Shown here one piece after another: positions 7,965-16,559 of a stretch of DNA of 64,000 bases (its first letter is position 1; each line of letters starts with the position of its first letter). The DNA comes from JALCLA01 sp965653565 (GTDB lineage Bacteria; Pseudomonadota; Gammaproteobacteria; Xanthomonadales; Xanthomonadaceae). The notes below the pieces were generated by a model. The model had not been told where the DNA came from and did no database searches. It saw only the letters and a list, made by a program, of their open reading frames with translations. The stretch is from positions 29,086 to 93,085 of the forward strand of contig CBFHAI010000015.1 in assembly GCA_965653565.1 (NCBI GenBank), written 5' to 3'. A program made the position numbers and the translations under genes.

Positions 7965-9911
7965 ATGCAGCAACATCAGATATCGCGCACCACCTGGAGC
8001 CTCGCTTTCGCCATCGGCATGGCCCTCGCCGGCAACGCCACCGCACAAGACGCCGCACCACGCTTCGCCGAACCCGACCTGCTGCAACCGCGCAGCGTGC
8101 AGAGAACACCGGTGGCAAAAGCGCAACGCGCCGGCACCAACCTGTACTCGACCGGCGCCGAACTCGAAGCCGTCGCGGAAGGCCGCGAAATCCACTACGA
8201 CCTGCCGATCAAATACACCAACGGATTCATAAACAATCCGGCCACCGGTTTGAATGATCCGGTGCGGCTGCGTTCGTACGGCGAGCGCTTCGTGGCGCCT
8301 ACCATTGTCATGAAACCGGGGCAGACCGTGCGCATCGGCCTGCACAACCGCCTGCCGCCGGAACCCGATTGCGGCAAGGACAAGGGCATCAACCAGCCGC
8401 ATTGCTTCAACATCACCAACCTGCACTCGCACGGGCTGTGGGTATCGCCCACCGGCAACAGCGACAACGTGCTGCTGTCGCTGCATCCGACCGTCGATTT
8501 CGAATACGAATACAACGTGCCGGAAGACCATCCGGCCGGCACCTTCTGGTATCACCCGCACAAGCACGGCTCCACCGCGATGCAGGTTGGCAGCGGCATG
8601 GCGGGCGTGCTGGTGGTGAAAGGCGATCGTCAGCCCACGCCCTACAGCAACGGCGACCTCGACGTGCTGCTCAAGCCGTTCGAACCGGTGGGCGGCGATT
8701 ACGCCGAGGTGATGCTGTTCCAGCAGATTCCGTATGCCTGCTTCGATGCGGCCGGCAATATCGAAAAGGACGCGTCCGGCCGCTGGATCTGCAAACCCGG
8801 ACAAACAGGCTATGTGCAGGACTTCGGCAAGCAGATGGCCTTCGGCACCTGGGGACCGTCGGGCCGCTACACGCTGATCAACGGCGTCGCGCGTCCCACC
8901 ATCGAGATGCAATCGGGCCGCGTCTATCGCTGGCGCATGGTGCATTCGGGCATCCGCGAGGCGATCGCGCTGCGCATCCGCAAGATTGGCAACGTGAAAC
9001 GCCTCGATGCCGATGCGGCGTCGATGGCCGATCGCGCACGCGAGGTCGAACGCGCCTGCACCGGCGTGGATGTCAAACAATTCGAAGTGGCGACCGACGG
9101 CCTCACCCGCGGCCAGGCGTTCGAGAAGATCACCAACAATCTGCAGCCCGGCTATCGCAGCGATGTGTTGTTCGTGCTGCCGGAAGATGGCGACTACTGC
9201 GTCTACGACGATGCCGTCGCAGGCACGCAATCGGTGTCCGCGCAGCCGGAAAACGCCAAGGTGCTGGCGATCGTCCGCGCCGGCGGCGGGGCGAAGGTGA
9301 CCGACCAGACCGTCTTCGTCACCGAGCGGCTGATCGCTGCCGCAGGTTCACTACCGCCGGATATCCGCAACGAAGTCCGTAACGATCTGCGCACATTGAA
9401 GCTCACGCATTTCGTGCCGCATCCGTCGATCACCGAGCAGGAAATCACCGACTCGGGCTTGAAAGAAGTACCGATCGAATTCGCGATTTCCGGTACACCT
9501 GCAAAGTTCATGGTGAACGGCGCCGACTACGAACCCACCCGCATCGACCACACGCTCGTGCTCGGCAAGGCGCAAGCCTGGCGCCTCACCTCCGCCAATG
9601 CCTCGCACCCGTTCCACATCCACGTCAACCCGTTCCAGATCGTCAGCGTGCGCAAGAAAGGTGCCGACGGCCAGCCCACCGGCCCCGAAATCGGCGACGG
9701 CCAATACGCCGGCATGCTCGGCACCTGGAAAGACACCATCTTCGTGCAACCCGACGTCGTCATCGGCACCCGCACCCGCTACCAGCGCTACATCGGCGAA
9801 TTCGTCCTGCACTGCCACATCCTCGACCACGAGGATCAGGGGATGATGCAGAACGTGCAGATCGTCGTGCCGGATGCCGATGGCAATCCGACCGCGAAAG
9901 GTCACCACTGA
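7965..9911 (+). CDS. Multicopper oxidase (laccase-like), exported
   Basis: A 648-residue multicopper oxidase. The signal peptide ends near NATAQ. All four copper-binding segments are present: H154-S-H156-GLW, WYH197-PH199-KH201, H548-PFH551-IH553, and H616-C617-H618-ILDH622-EDQGMM, which combines type 1 and type 3 ligands. The type 1 axial position is followed by GMM, so Met is the likely axial ligand. Such enzymes oxidise phenols, metals or bilirubin-like compounds and reduce O2 to water in the periplasm or outside the cell. A GGGGGA ribosome site precedes the ATG. It is the last gene in the same direction before a strong terminator, so it probably belongs to the cluster that begins at 2626. 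It might oxidise the dehydrogenase product or recycle an electron carrier; neither is shown. Confidence 0.92.
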   Translation: MQQHQISRTTWSLAFAIGMALAGNATAQDAAPRFAEPDLLQPRSVQRTPVAKAQRAGTNLYSTGAELEAVAEGREIHYDLPIKYTNGFINNPATGLNDPVRLRSYGERFVAPTIVMKPGQTVRIGLHNRLPPEPDCGKDKGINQPHCFNITNLHSHGLWVSPTGNSDNVLLSLHPTVDFEYEYNVPEDHPAGTFWYHPHKHGSTAMQVGSGMAGVLVVKGDRQPTPYSNGDLDVLLKPFEPVGGDYAEVMLFQQIPYACFDAAGNIEKDASGRWICKPGQTGYVQDFGKQMAFGTWGPSGRYTLINGVARPTIEMQSGRVYRWRMVHSGIREAIALRIRKIGNVKRLDADAASMADRAREVERACTGVDVKQFEVATDGLTRGQAFEKITNNLQPGYRSDVLFVLPEDGDYCVYDDAVAGTQSVSAQPENAKVLAIVRAGGGAKVTDQTVFVTERLIAAAGSLPPDIRNEVRNDLRTLKLTHFVPHPSITEQEITDSGLKEVPIEFAISGTPAKFMVNGADYEPTRIDHTLVLGKAQAWRLTSANASHPFHIHVNPFQIVSVRKKGADGQPTGPEIGDGQYAGMLGTWKDTIFVQPDVVIGTRTRYQRYIGEFVLHCHILDHEDQGMMQNVQIVVPDADGNPTAKGHH

Positions 9912-9927
9912 CGCCATTCGCAATCGG

Positions 9928-9959
9928 GCCGGAGGCAGCGGTTCACCGCTGCCTCCGGC
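9928..9959. terminator. Strong bidirectional terminator hairpin
   Basis: Perfect 15-base arms (GCCGGAGGCAGCGGT / ACCGCTGCCTCCGGC) with a two-base loop. It lies between the convergent multicopper oxidase and outer-membrane protein genes and can serve both. Confidence 0.8.
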
Positions 9960-9986
9960 ACCGCGGCAGACTTCAGCCGAACGCGG

Positions 9987-10601
9987 TCAGAATCGCCATT
10001 GCGCCGTCAGCGAGAAACCGCTGATATCGGCCTGGACATCCGTCCCCTGCACCACAGGCTCGGGCAGATCGGCACGGAAAAAGTCGTAGCTCAGGCCCAG
10101 GCTCACGTTCGCGGTCAGATCGTAGCCGCCGCCGATGCCCAGATAGTAGTCCGTACCATCGAGCCCGCCCGACACCCGCTCGCAAGTCGAATTGCACACC
10201 TCCGAATCGACGTCCATGTCCCAGTCGAACAGGCCGCTGCGCGCGGTGAAATAGCCGCGCTCGCCGATGCGGTGGCGCCAGTTGCCGCCCACCATCCAGC
10301 CGCTGACAGCGACGTCCGTCGAACTGCGGAAGCTCGGCAGCTGGCCCGAGAAAGGTACGTCGAACGAGTGGCTGAAATCGCCCGTGCCCATATAGCCGAA
10401 CTCAACTCCGAACCCGCTCGACCAACGGTAGCCGCCGGCCAACTGACCGAAGCTCGCGTGGTCGTCCACATGCACGCCCGACAACTCGGCATTGCCCGCG
10501 CTTGCCTGCACGAAAAAGCCGCCGCCATCCGCCGCTTGCGCAGCGTTTGCGACAGCCATCGAAAAACCGAGGATGCCCAGAACCGATAGGGATTTCCGCA
10601 T
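9987..10601 (-). CDS. Outer-membrane beta-barrel protein
   Basis: A 204-residue protein with a clear signal peptide (MRKSLSVLGILGFSMAVANAAQA, cleavage before ADGG). It has alternating amphipathic strands rich in Gly, Tyr and Phe (FGQLAGGYRWSSGFGVEFGYMG, YYLGIGGGYDLTANVSLGLSYDFF) and ends in WRF. The aromatic C-terminal residue and the eight-strand size fit the OmpA-like/opacity-type small barrel family. Two cysteines (EVCNSTCE) lie in a predicted surface loop and could form a disulfide. It is convergent with the oxidase gene and divergent from the six-haem cytochrome. Whether it serves that system is unknown. Confidence 0.85.
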   Translation of the reverse strand: MRKSLSVLGILGFSMAVANAAQAADGGGFFVQASAGNAELSGVHVDDHASFGQLAGGYRWSSGFGVEFGYMGTGDFSHSFDVPFSGQLPSFRSSTDVAVSGWMVGGNWRHRIGERGYFTARSGLFDWDMDVDSEVCNSTCERVSGGLDGTDYYLGIGGGYDLTANVSLGLSYDFFRADLPEPVVQGTDVQADISGFSLTAQWRF

Positions 10602-10964
10602 TTATCGTTGCCTTTGAAGGTGAATTCCATGATCGACCTCCGATCGCGCGATCGGGTGGCTTCGTTGTTAAGACCGGCCCGCAGGCGACACCCCGACAGT
10701 CGGTGCTTCCAAGTCCATTCGGACAGGCGGTCGGGTGGCTAGACGAAATTCAACCGCGATCCATATCACCGCGGTCGCCATGCATCGTCTCTGGACGTCA
10801 GCCGTCAGGCAGTTCGCGGCACGCCCGCCGACACCGCAATGGCGGCCGGCGCGGCGCCGTCTAGGAATTTGTCCTAGATACAGCCACCGCCGGCCTGAGT
10901 ACTCTCCGAAGCACGAGTCCGCTGCGCCGCCGCCGGTGGCGATCGCGGGCTCGAGGGGAAGACT
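10602..10964. other. Divergent promoter region
   Basis: 363 bases between the outer-membrane protein and the six-haem cytochrome genes. It contains a perfect 16-base palindrome CCGATCGCGCGATCGG at 10640-10655, near the barrel gene, and the separate operator-like palindrome at 10861-10877. No convincing coding frame is present. Confidence 0.5.
10861..10905 (+). promoter_or_regulatory. Palindromic activator-like site upstream of six-haem cytochrome
   Basis: CTAGGAATTTGTCCTAG (10861-10877) is a perfect palindrome with six-base arms and a five-base spacer. Its centre is 31 bases before a weak -10-like TACTCT (10900-10905), the same spacing as at 2397-2441. The shared sequence and geometry suggest one activator for both transcription units. 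The -10 here is poor by itself, as expected for an activated promoter. Confidence 0.45.
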
Positions 10965-13900
10965 ATGAGCCGAACATCCAGGCAGGGCCTCGCCCTGTTC
11001 GCGTGCCTGCTGCTTACGATCGGCTCGCCGCCCGCGCGAGCCGATGCCGCGCTCCCATCCTGCGCCGCCGACGCGAAATGCGAACCCATCGCCGCGAAGA
11101 ATCCGGCGCGCTGCCTCGAACTCGAAGCCCAGTTGCGTGCACCGAAAAACTACATCGCCAATGGCCAGATAAGACTCGACGTCTACGAAGCCATCGTCGC
11201 CGAGTGGATGGGCGACTTCTGCTACCGCGTCCGGCAGGACGACGCCTACGTCTGGCCCCACGACCGCACCGCGCGCGACACCGGCCCGTTCTTCGCGCAG
11301 ATCATCGACAACCAGGTCGTGCCCAAGGCGGTGACCACGCACGTCGTCGCGCGCGTCTGGTACTCGCCCGACATGCTGGCGTGGATGCGGAAGAACCGTC
11401 CGGCGAACGAAGCCGACGCGCCGGCAAATCCCGACCCGATCCCCGACGGCGCCATCGTCATCAAGGAAATGTGGCCCTCGCCCGCTGCGCAATTCACCGG
11501 CGAATGCTTCGACTGCAAAAAGCCCCGCAGCGGGGCGGTGATCTTCGTCCGCGATGCGCAGAGCTTCAGCGCCGGCTGGTTCACCGGCTGGTACGGCGAC
11601 GGCTACAAACCCGACTGGCCGCCGGCCGCGAGCAACCCGCTCACCAGCATGGGCGACGGCGGGCAACAGTTCTGCAGCAATTGTCATGCCTCGACTGAAC
11701 CGGGCAACACCTTCGTTTCGATGAACAATATCGACGGCCATCCGGCGACCTTCGTCACGCAGAACGTCGCGCCCAACGCCGCGAAAAGCCTGCCGCCCGC
11801 GCGCCATGTCGACAACGCCTTGCCACCCACGAAACTCGAACCGGTCGACGACTCGCTCGCCCAGCCGAATCCAAATTTCGCGAAAACTTATATCGACCTG
11901 AATCCGAACGGCGCCACGCCGCAAAATTTCCCGTCGCAAACTTTCGACGGCGTGCTCGTGCCCGGCCACGGCCCGCTCGACCACTTCATGCCGTCGAGCC
12001 AATGCGTCGGCTGCCACCAGGCCGGCGCCACGGGCCTGCAGATCGACATGCTCGACTACGGCGCCAGCGTCCTGCGCGGCGACAGCCTCAAACCGGTGAG
12101 CGTGTCGCCCTACTCGCTGTGGAGCAGCTCACCGATGGGGCTGGCCGGACGCGACCCGATCTTCTTCGCGCAACTCGAAAGCGAGCAGATCATCCATGCG
12201 GATCTGGACAAATACGCCAGCCCCGCGCAGAAAACCGCGATGCGCTCGCTGATCCAGGACACCTGCCTGCAATGCCACGGCGTGATGGGCCAGCGCCAGC
12301 ATGCGATCGACACGCACGCCGCCACCGGCAGTTGCAAGCCGTTCGCGCGTGAAACCGCCAACGCCACGCCGTATCCGCAAACCAATATGCCTTGGGACAT
12401 GCAGGCGCAGCAGGCGACGTACGGCGCGCTCGCACGCGACGGCATCTCGTGCACCGTCTGCCATCGCCTCGCCATCGACGAACAGGCCGACGCGGTGAAA
12501 GGCATGCCGTGGAATACCTGCGTCGAACAGAAACAGGCCAGCCTCAATCCGAACTACACCGGCTTCGCCAGTACCTTCAGCGGCGCCTTCCTCGTTGGCG
12601 CGGCCGACGAACTCAACGGCCCGTTCGAAGATCCGCTCGTCAAGCCGATGGAAAACGCGCTGCGCCTGACGCCGAAACACAACGCAAGCATCAGCACCTC
12701 CGAAGTCTGCGGCTCGTGCCACAGCATCCATCTGCCGGTGCTCGATCGCGAACAACCCGAAGACCGCTGCCAACCGCAAACCCACCCGCCTGACCCGTTG
12801 CGCTGCTTCCCCAAACGCTACGAACAGACCACGTATCCGGAATGGGCTTTCAGCGGCTACCGCAGCGGCATGCTCGGCGAACAACCGCTGCCGTCGGGTC
12901 CCGGCGCCACACCGAAAACCTGCCAGGACTGCCACATGCCGAGCCGCAACGCGGACGGCACGCCGATCAAAAGCAAGATCGCCGCGATCGAGGAATACAG
13001 CAATTATCCGCAGACCGACTATCGCCTCGACGCCAAAGAGATCGACCTGCCCGTGCGCGAAGGCTATGCGCAGCACGTGCTCGTCGGCCTCAATATTTTC
13101 CTGATCGAAATGGCGCAGCAATTCCCGGACGTATTCGGCATCCGCAGCGAAGACCCGGGCCTCGGCGGCAGCAACCTCGCCCCGCTGCAAGTCACCGAAA
13201 ACGCCATCCTCGACCAGGCCGCCAACGCCACCGCGAAGATCACCGTCGAGCCGAAGTGGGATGCGAAAACCGGCACGCTCGAAGCGCAAGTGAGCGTCGA
13301 CAACCTGGCAGGCCACAAACTGCCCTCAGGCGTGAGCTTCCGCCGCGCCTTCATCGAATTCAGCGTGCTCGATGACAAAGGCGACACGCTATGGATCTCC
13401 GGCGCCACCAACGACATGGGCGTGCTCGTCGACTCGTACGGCGCCCCACTACCCGGCGAATTCTGGTGGTCGCAAGCCTGCGTCCGCCAACCCAACGCCT
13501 GGCAACCCCACTACCAACGCATCGAAAAACCCGAACAAGTGCAGATCTACCAGGAACTCATCACCGACGCGCAAGGCCAACTCACCACGAGCTTCCTCGC
13601 GATCAATGAGCACGTAAAAGAAAACCGCCTGCAACCCCACGGCTTCCTAGACGAAGACGCCCGCATCGCCATCGCCGCCGCCTTCGGCGATAACACCCCG
13701 GGTCCACAACCGGGCATCTTCGCCATGGACGAGAACCTCGGCCGCGCCGTAGGCCCCGAAGGCGAAGCCGAACACGACCCGGACTACCACAACGGCAGCG
13801 GCATTGACCGGGTTACTTACTCAGTGGCCGGGCTGGGCGCGAAGCCTGCGGCGGTGCGGGCGAGGTTGTTCTATCAGGCGATACCGCCGTATTTCTTGCA

Positions 13901-14051
13901 GGATCGGTTTTGTGTGGCGCGGGAGGCGAGTGGGACGCCTGCGGTAGATACGGCGAGGCTGAACTGGTTGGCGAAAAAGGTCACTGTAGACGGGGTAACC
14001 GACGGGTGGAAATTAACTATCGCAGATAGCGAAAATGTTCAGTTCCACTAA
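10965..14051 (+). CDS. Large exported six-haem c-type cytochrome
   Basis: A 1028-residue protein with signal peptide (cleavage near PARADA) and six CxxCH haem-c sites: C237-H241, C347-H351, C434-H438, C496-H500, C582-H586 and C653-H657. The N-terminal 200 residues have GAIVIKEMW and resemble a cytochrome P460-type domain, though that is a weak call. The last 350 residues lack haem sites and contain beta-rich stretches (KITVEPKWDAKTGTLEAQVSV, NLAGHKLPSGVSFRRAFIEF) like those following multihaem regions in extracellular or outer-membrane multihaem cytochromes. A role in periplasmic or extracellular electron transfer is inferred. The last 250 bases have a visibly different, T/G-richer codon choice. 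Shared regulation with the GMC cluster is suggested by the upstream palindrome. Confidence 0.88.
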   Translation: MSRTSRQGLALFACLLLTIGSPPARADAALPSCAADAKCEPIAAKNPARCLELEAQLRAPKNYIANGQIRLDVYEAIVAEWMGDFCYRVRQDDAYVWPHDRTARDTGPFFAQIIDNQVVPKAVTTHVVARVWYSPDMLAWMRKNRPANEADAPANPDPIPDGAIVIKEMWPSPAAQFTGECFDCKKPRSGAVIFVRDAQSFSAGWFTGWYGDGYKPDWPPAASNPLTSMGDGGQQFCSNCHASTEPGNTFVSMNNIDGHPATFVTQNVAPNAAKSLPPARHVDNALPPTKLEPVDDSLAQPNPNFAKTYIDLNPNGATPQNFPSQTFDGVLVPGHGPLDHFMPSSQCVGCHQAGATGLQIDMLDYGASVLRGDSLKPVSVSPYSLWSSSPMGLAGRDPIFFAQLESEQIIHADLDKYASPAQKTAMRSLIQDTCLQCHGVMGQRQHAIDTHAATGSCKPFARETANATPYPQTNMPWDMQAQQATYGALARDGISCTVCHRLAIDEQADAVKGMPWNTCVEQKQASLNPNYTGFASTFSGAFLVGAADELNGPFEDPLVKPMENALRLTPKHNASISTSEVCGSCHSIHLPVLDREQPEDRCQPQTHPPDPLRCFPKRYEQTTYPEWAFSGYRSGMLGEQPLPSGPGATPKTCQDCHMPSRNADGTPIKSKIAAIEEYSNYPQTDYRLDAKEIDLPVREGYAQHVLVGLNIFLIEMAQQFPDVFGIRSEDPGLGGSNLAPLQVTENAILDQAANATAKITVEPKWDAKTGTLEAQVSVDNLAGHKLPSGVSFRRAFIEFSVLDDKGDTLWISGATNDMGVLVDSYGAPLPGEFWWSQACVRQPNAWQPHYQRIEKPEQVQIYQELITDAQGQLTTSFLAINEHVKENRLQPHGFLDEDARIAIAAAFGDNTPGPQPGIFAMDENLGRAVGPEGEAEHDPDYHNGSGIDRVTYSVAGLGAKPAAVRARLFYQAIPPYFLQDRFCVAREASGTPAVDTARLNWLAKKVTVDGVTDGWKLTIADSENVQFH

Positions 14052-14334
14052 GACGCTGCACCCTATGTGGATTCCGGCGACGTTGATCGCCGGTTCCGGA
14101 CATTGTTGAACTCGGCGCTGGCGTTGATCAGGCCTCAGGTCTGCTTGCGGACGAAAGCCATGTGTACGAAGTCAAGGCGACCACGACAGTCGCAGCGGAA
14201 CCCGGCGTATTCGCGCCGGGCTACTTGCACCAACGAGCACTCCGGTCGCACTTCTGCCCGCGAACCGGGAAAGGCGGGTAACTTCTCACAAGATCGTGCA
14301 AAATCGACCTGTCACACATCCAGAGGGATCGAAC

Positions 14335-15492
14335 GTGGGGAATGGTCAGGACGAAGATTGGAACGAAGAGCTGGAGGAAGAAGTCTCCGCCGAGGGCGTG
14401 GAGTCTCTTGTTGTTTATTCGCGCGATTGGACGGTCGACACCATCCTGCGCCAAATCGAGCAGGGCAACATTAATCTGAATCCTGGGTTCCAGCGACGTA
14501 ATGCTTGGAACGATGTCAAACGCAGCAAGCTGATTGAGTCGCTGATCATCGGTGTGCCTGTTCCTGAGATTGTTCTCGCAGAAGACCTGACGCGCAAGAA
14601 ATCTTTCATCGTGATTGATGGCAAGCAGCGGTTACTTGCGCTCGCCGGATTTGCTGAGCCGGACAGATACCCTTTTTGGGACCGCCCTCGACTCAAGAAG
14701 CTAAATACGCGGAGCGACCTCAATGGCGTGAGCTTTGCCGAGCTGACCGGGATGAGAGACGAAGCTAGGCAGCTCATGAATGCTGACATACGCTGCACGG
14801 TGATTTCGAACTACAGATCCCCCGCAGTCCTCTACGACATCTTCTACCGCCTCAATACGGGCTCAGTCCCGCTCGGATCTCAGGAGCTTCGACAAGTCCT
14901 CAATCGCGGGCCTTTTGCCGACTATCTGATCTCAGCGACTAATGAGCTCCTACCGGTGCATGGTGTGCTGCGCCTCAAGGGTCCCGACAATAGGCTGCGG
15001 GATGCAGAGATCGTGCTGCGCTACATAGCGTTTTCGATGTTTGGGATGGAGTACGGCGGGAACCTGACACCGTTCCTCGACGAGTCCATGGGTCGTATCA
15101 ACAAAGACTGGAATCAGCAAGAACCCGAGGTTCGCAGGCTATTCGCCGAAATGATGAGTGCGACTGAGGCCTTGAACGAAAAGTTCGGAGTACAGCGTGT
15201 CGGACGCAAGTTCTCGGATGGCAAATGGGAATCTCGATTCAACAGAGCGCTATTTGAAGTACAGGCATACTATTTCGGGAAGGTTCCGCGAGACCTGCTC
15301 GCGAAGGTCTCCGGCGACGACGTCACGACGCGCTTTGAGGAATTCTGTGGGAGCAGCGCCGAATTTCTAGACTCAATTGAGACGTCGACGAAGAATCTTC
15401 AGCGTTACCGGAGACGATATGAGCTTTTCCAGCGGTTTGTAAATGAGACATTCGGGGCGATGATCGACAGCGTGCCATTGCCGAACGCGTAG
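14335..15492 (+). CDS. DUF262 (GmrS/ParB-like) domain protein, probable defence effector
   Basis: A 385-residue protein with the DUF262 signature: the early INLNPGFQRRNAWNDVKRSKLIESLIIGVPVPEI and the conserved DGKQRLLAL (D95-G96-K97-Q98-R99). DUF262 is the ParB/Srx-like fold found in GmrSD type IV restriction enzymes, BrxU and other phage-defence proteins, where it hydrolyses nucleotides or senses modified DNA. There is no C-terminal HNH (DUF1524) nuclease, so cleavage would have to come from the HEPN protein encoded 10 bases downstream. I chose the GTG at 14335 because AGAGGGA lies six bases before it; a GTG at 14296 adds 13 residues but has no clear site. Codon use is more AT-rich than in neighbours, consistent with transfer. 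Confidence 0.8.
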   Translation: MGNGQDEDWNEELEEEVSAEGVESLVVYSRDWTVDTILRQIEQGNINLNPGFQRRNAWNDVKRSKLIESLIIGVPVPEIVLAEDLTRKKSFIVIDGKQRLLALAGFAEPDRYPFWDRPRLKKLNTRSDLNGVSFAELTGMRDEARQLMNADIRCTVISNYRSPAVLYDIFYRLNTGSVPLGSQELRQVLNRGPFADYLISATNELLPVHGVLRLKGPDNRLRDAEIVLRYIAFSMFGMEYGGNLTPFLDESMGRINKDWNQQEPEVRRLFAEMMSATEALNEKFGVQRVGRKFSDGKWESRFNRALFEVQAYYFGKVPRDLLAKVSGDDVTTRFEEFCGSSAEFLDSIETSTKNLQRYRRRYELFQRFVNETFGAMIDSVPLPNA

Positions 15493-15502
15493 GTAGGTAA
15501 CT

Positions 15503-16144
15503 ATGCCTACGTTCGCCGAACTGAAAACCGTTCTAGATGAGGAAATCCGACTTCTCGATGAGCGCTTTATGAAGCGGTGGATTCCTGCGCTTCCGGAACA
15601 TGCGCCTGATGAATTTCAGCATGACGTCAAAGCCTACTGCGTGCTCGCCCACGCGGCATTCGAGGAGTTCGTAGAGGATGCTTCGCTGTTAGCCGTCAAA
15701 AATGCGCGGGATGCCTGGCTATCCAAGAAGTTCTCTCCCGCAACCGTTGCGCTCTTGGGGGCGTACACGTTCGTACTAGACATCAGTAACGACGAGGATG
15801 TTGAACAGGAGCGAATTTTCGATCAGGTGCGTAAGGCCTTGGATGCGCACATCGATCGGCACAGCAAATCCATTTCGAATAATCATGGGTTTTCGCTGAA
15901 GTATCTGCGGTCGGTGCTATTGCCGGTAGGTATCGATATCCCGGATTCGGTAAAGCACATCGCTTCGCTAAAAGAATTGGCGGAGGCTCGTGGATCGTAT
16001 GCGCACACCAGAGCGAATCGTGCGCTTTATGGCCAATGGAAGCGAGCGGATCGCCCGATGGAGCCAGAGAAGGCCAAAACTGCAGTCCACGACTGCCTAG
16101 AACTGTGTGGCTTTGTCGTAAGCAAGCTGGAAGCGATTGCTTAG
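15503..16144 (+). CDS. HEPN-domain putative ribonuclease partner of DUF262 protein
   Basis: A 213-residue all-helical protein. The sequence YCVLAHAAFEEFVEDAS in the first helices and EARGSYAHTRA near residues 161-171 give the HEPN catalytic pattern R163-x4-H168. HEPN proteins of the RiboL-PSP and MAE_28990-like groups have this layout and act as RNases in defence and toxin systems; a neighbouring DUF262 gene is a recurring arrangement. TAGGTAGG precedes the ATG, and the two genes are 10 bases apart, so they form an operon. Inference: a two-gene abortive-infection-type or restriction-like module, in which DUF262 senses invading DNA and HEPN cleaves RNA. Which is effector and which is control is unknown. 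Confidence 0.72.
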   Translation: MPTFAELKTVLDEEIRLLDERFMKRWIPALPEHAPDEFQHDVKAYCVLAHAAFEEFVEDASLLAVKNARDAWLSKKFSPATVALLGAYTFVLDISNDEDVEQERIFDQVRKALDAHIDRHSKSISNNHGFSLKYLRSVLLPVGIDIPDSVKHIASLKELAEARGSYAHTRANRALYGQWKRADRPMEPEKAKTAVHDCLELCGFVVSKLEAIA

Positions 16145-16151
16145 AGGGATC

Positions 16152-16178
16152 TAAAAGCACTACATGGCGATGCTTTTA
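16152..16178 (+). terminator. AT-rich hairpin ending the DUF262-HEPN operon
   Basis: Eight-base perfect arms TAAAAGCA / TGCTTTTA with an 11-base loop, starting eight bases after the HEPN stop. The T-run inside the right arm gives it terminator character. Confidence 0.5.
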
Positions 16179-16249
16179 AGCCCATAGCGAGAAGAGCAAG
16201 GCGCTTTCGGAACAACTCCTTGGCGCCCTGCGCTATGCACCATTTTCCG

Positions 16250-16498
16250 TCAGCTTGTGTGGCAAGCCCTCGAACACGTTGCGCAGCCATTCACCCGCGT
16301 GTAGTACGAACGTGCGGCAGTGACGGCTGAGTGGCACGAAGAGTGCGAACCGAGATCTTGTTGGTTTGCAAACGAAGGCCAGTACATGCACCCAGCTTTA
16401 TGGACTTCATGGTCGCCATTCGATTGCTGTTGCTTGTTGACGCAGTAGTTGTCCACAGACGGAACCTCCATAGCAGCAGATTGCTGCTCCCCCTGCAT
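16250..16498 (-). CDS. Small Cys/His-rich protein
   Basis: An 82-residue (or 73, from the ATG at 16471) protein with a distinctive core: VNKQQQSNGDHEVHKAGCMYWPS, then SHSSCHSAVTAA, then NGCATCSRACHTS at the end. The spacing H-x2-H-x2-C ... C ... C-x2-C-x3-CH is like a small metal-binding fold. I recall similar short proteins ending in C-x-C-x3-CHT as uncharacterised entries in many proteobacteria, but cannot check this here. The pattern is too specific for a chance frame. A GAGGT directly before the first ATG is poorly spaced, so the start is uncertain. Function unknown; it lies in the island-like segment next to the DUF262-HEPN pair. Confidence 0.55.
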   Translation of the reverse strand: MQGEQQSAAMEVPSVDNYCVNKQQQSNGDHEVHKAGCMYWPSFANQQDLGSHSSCHSAVTAARSYYTRVNGCATCSRACHTS

Positions 16499-16559
16499 AC
16501 CTCGTTGTCATCTCATAGGCTGCGAAAGCGCCTAACTTGATATCGCTTTTGCACGGGCG

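Noticed and set aside
10640..10655. Perfect palindrome CCGATCGCGCGATCGG near the barrel gene as an operator
   Set aside because: GATCGCGCGATC-type strings recur by chance in this GC-rich sequence (for example near 4036), so I do not call it a site.
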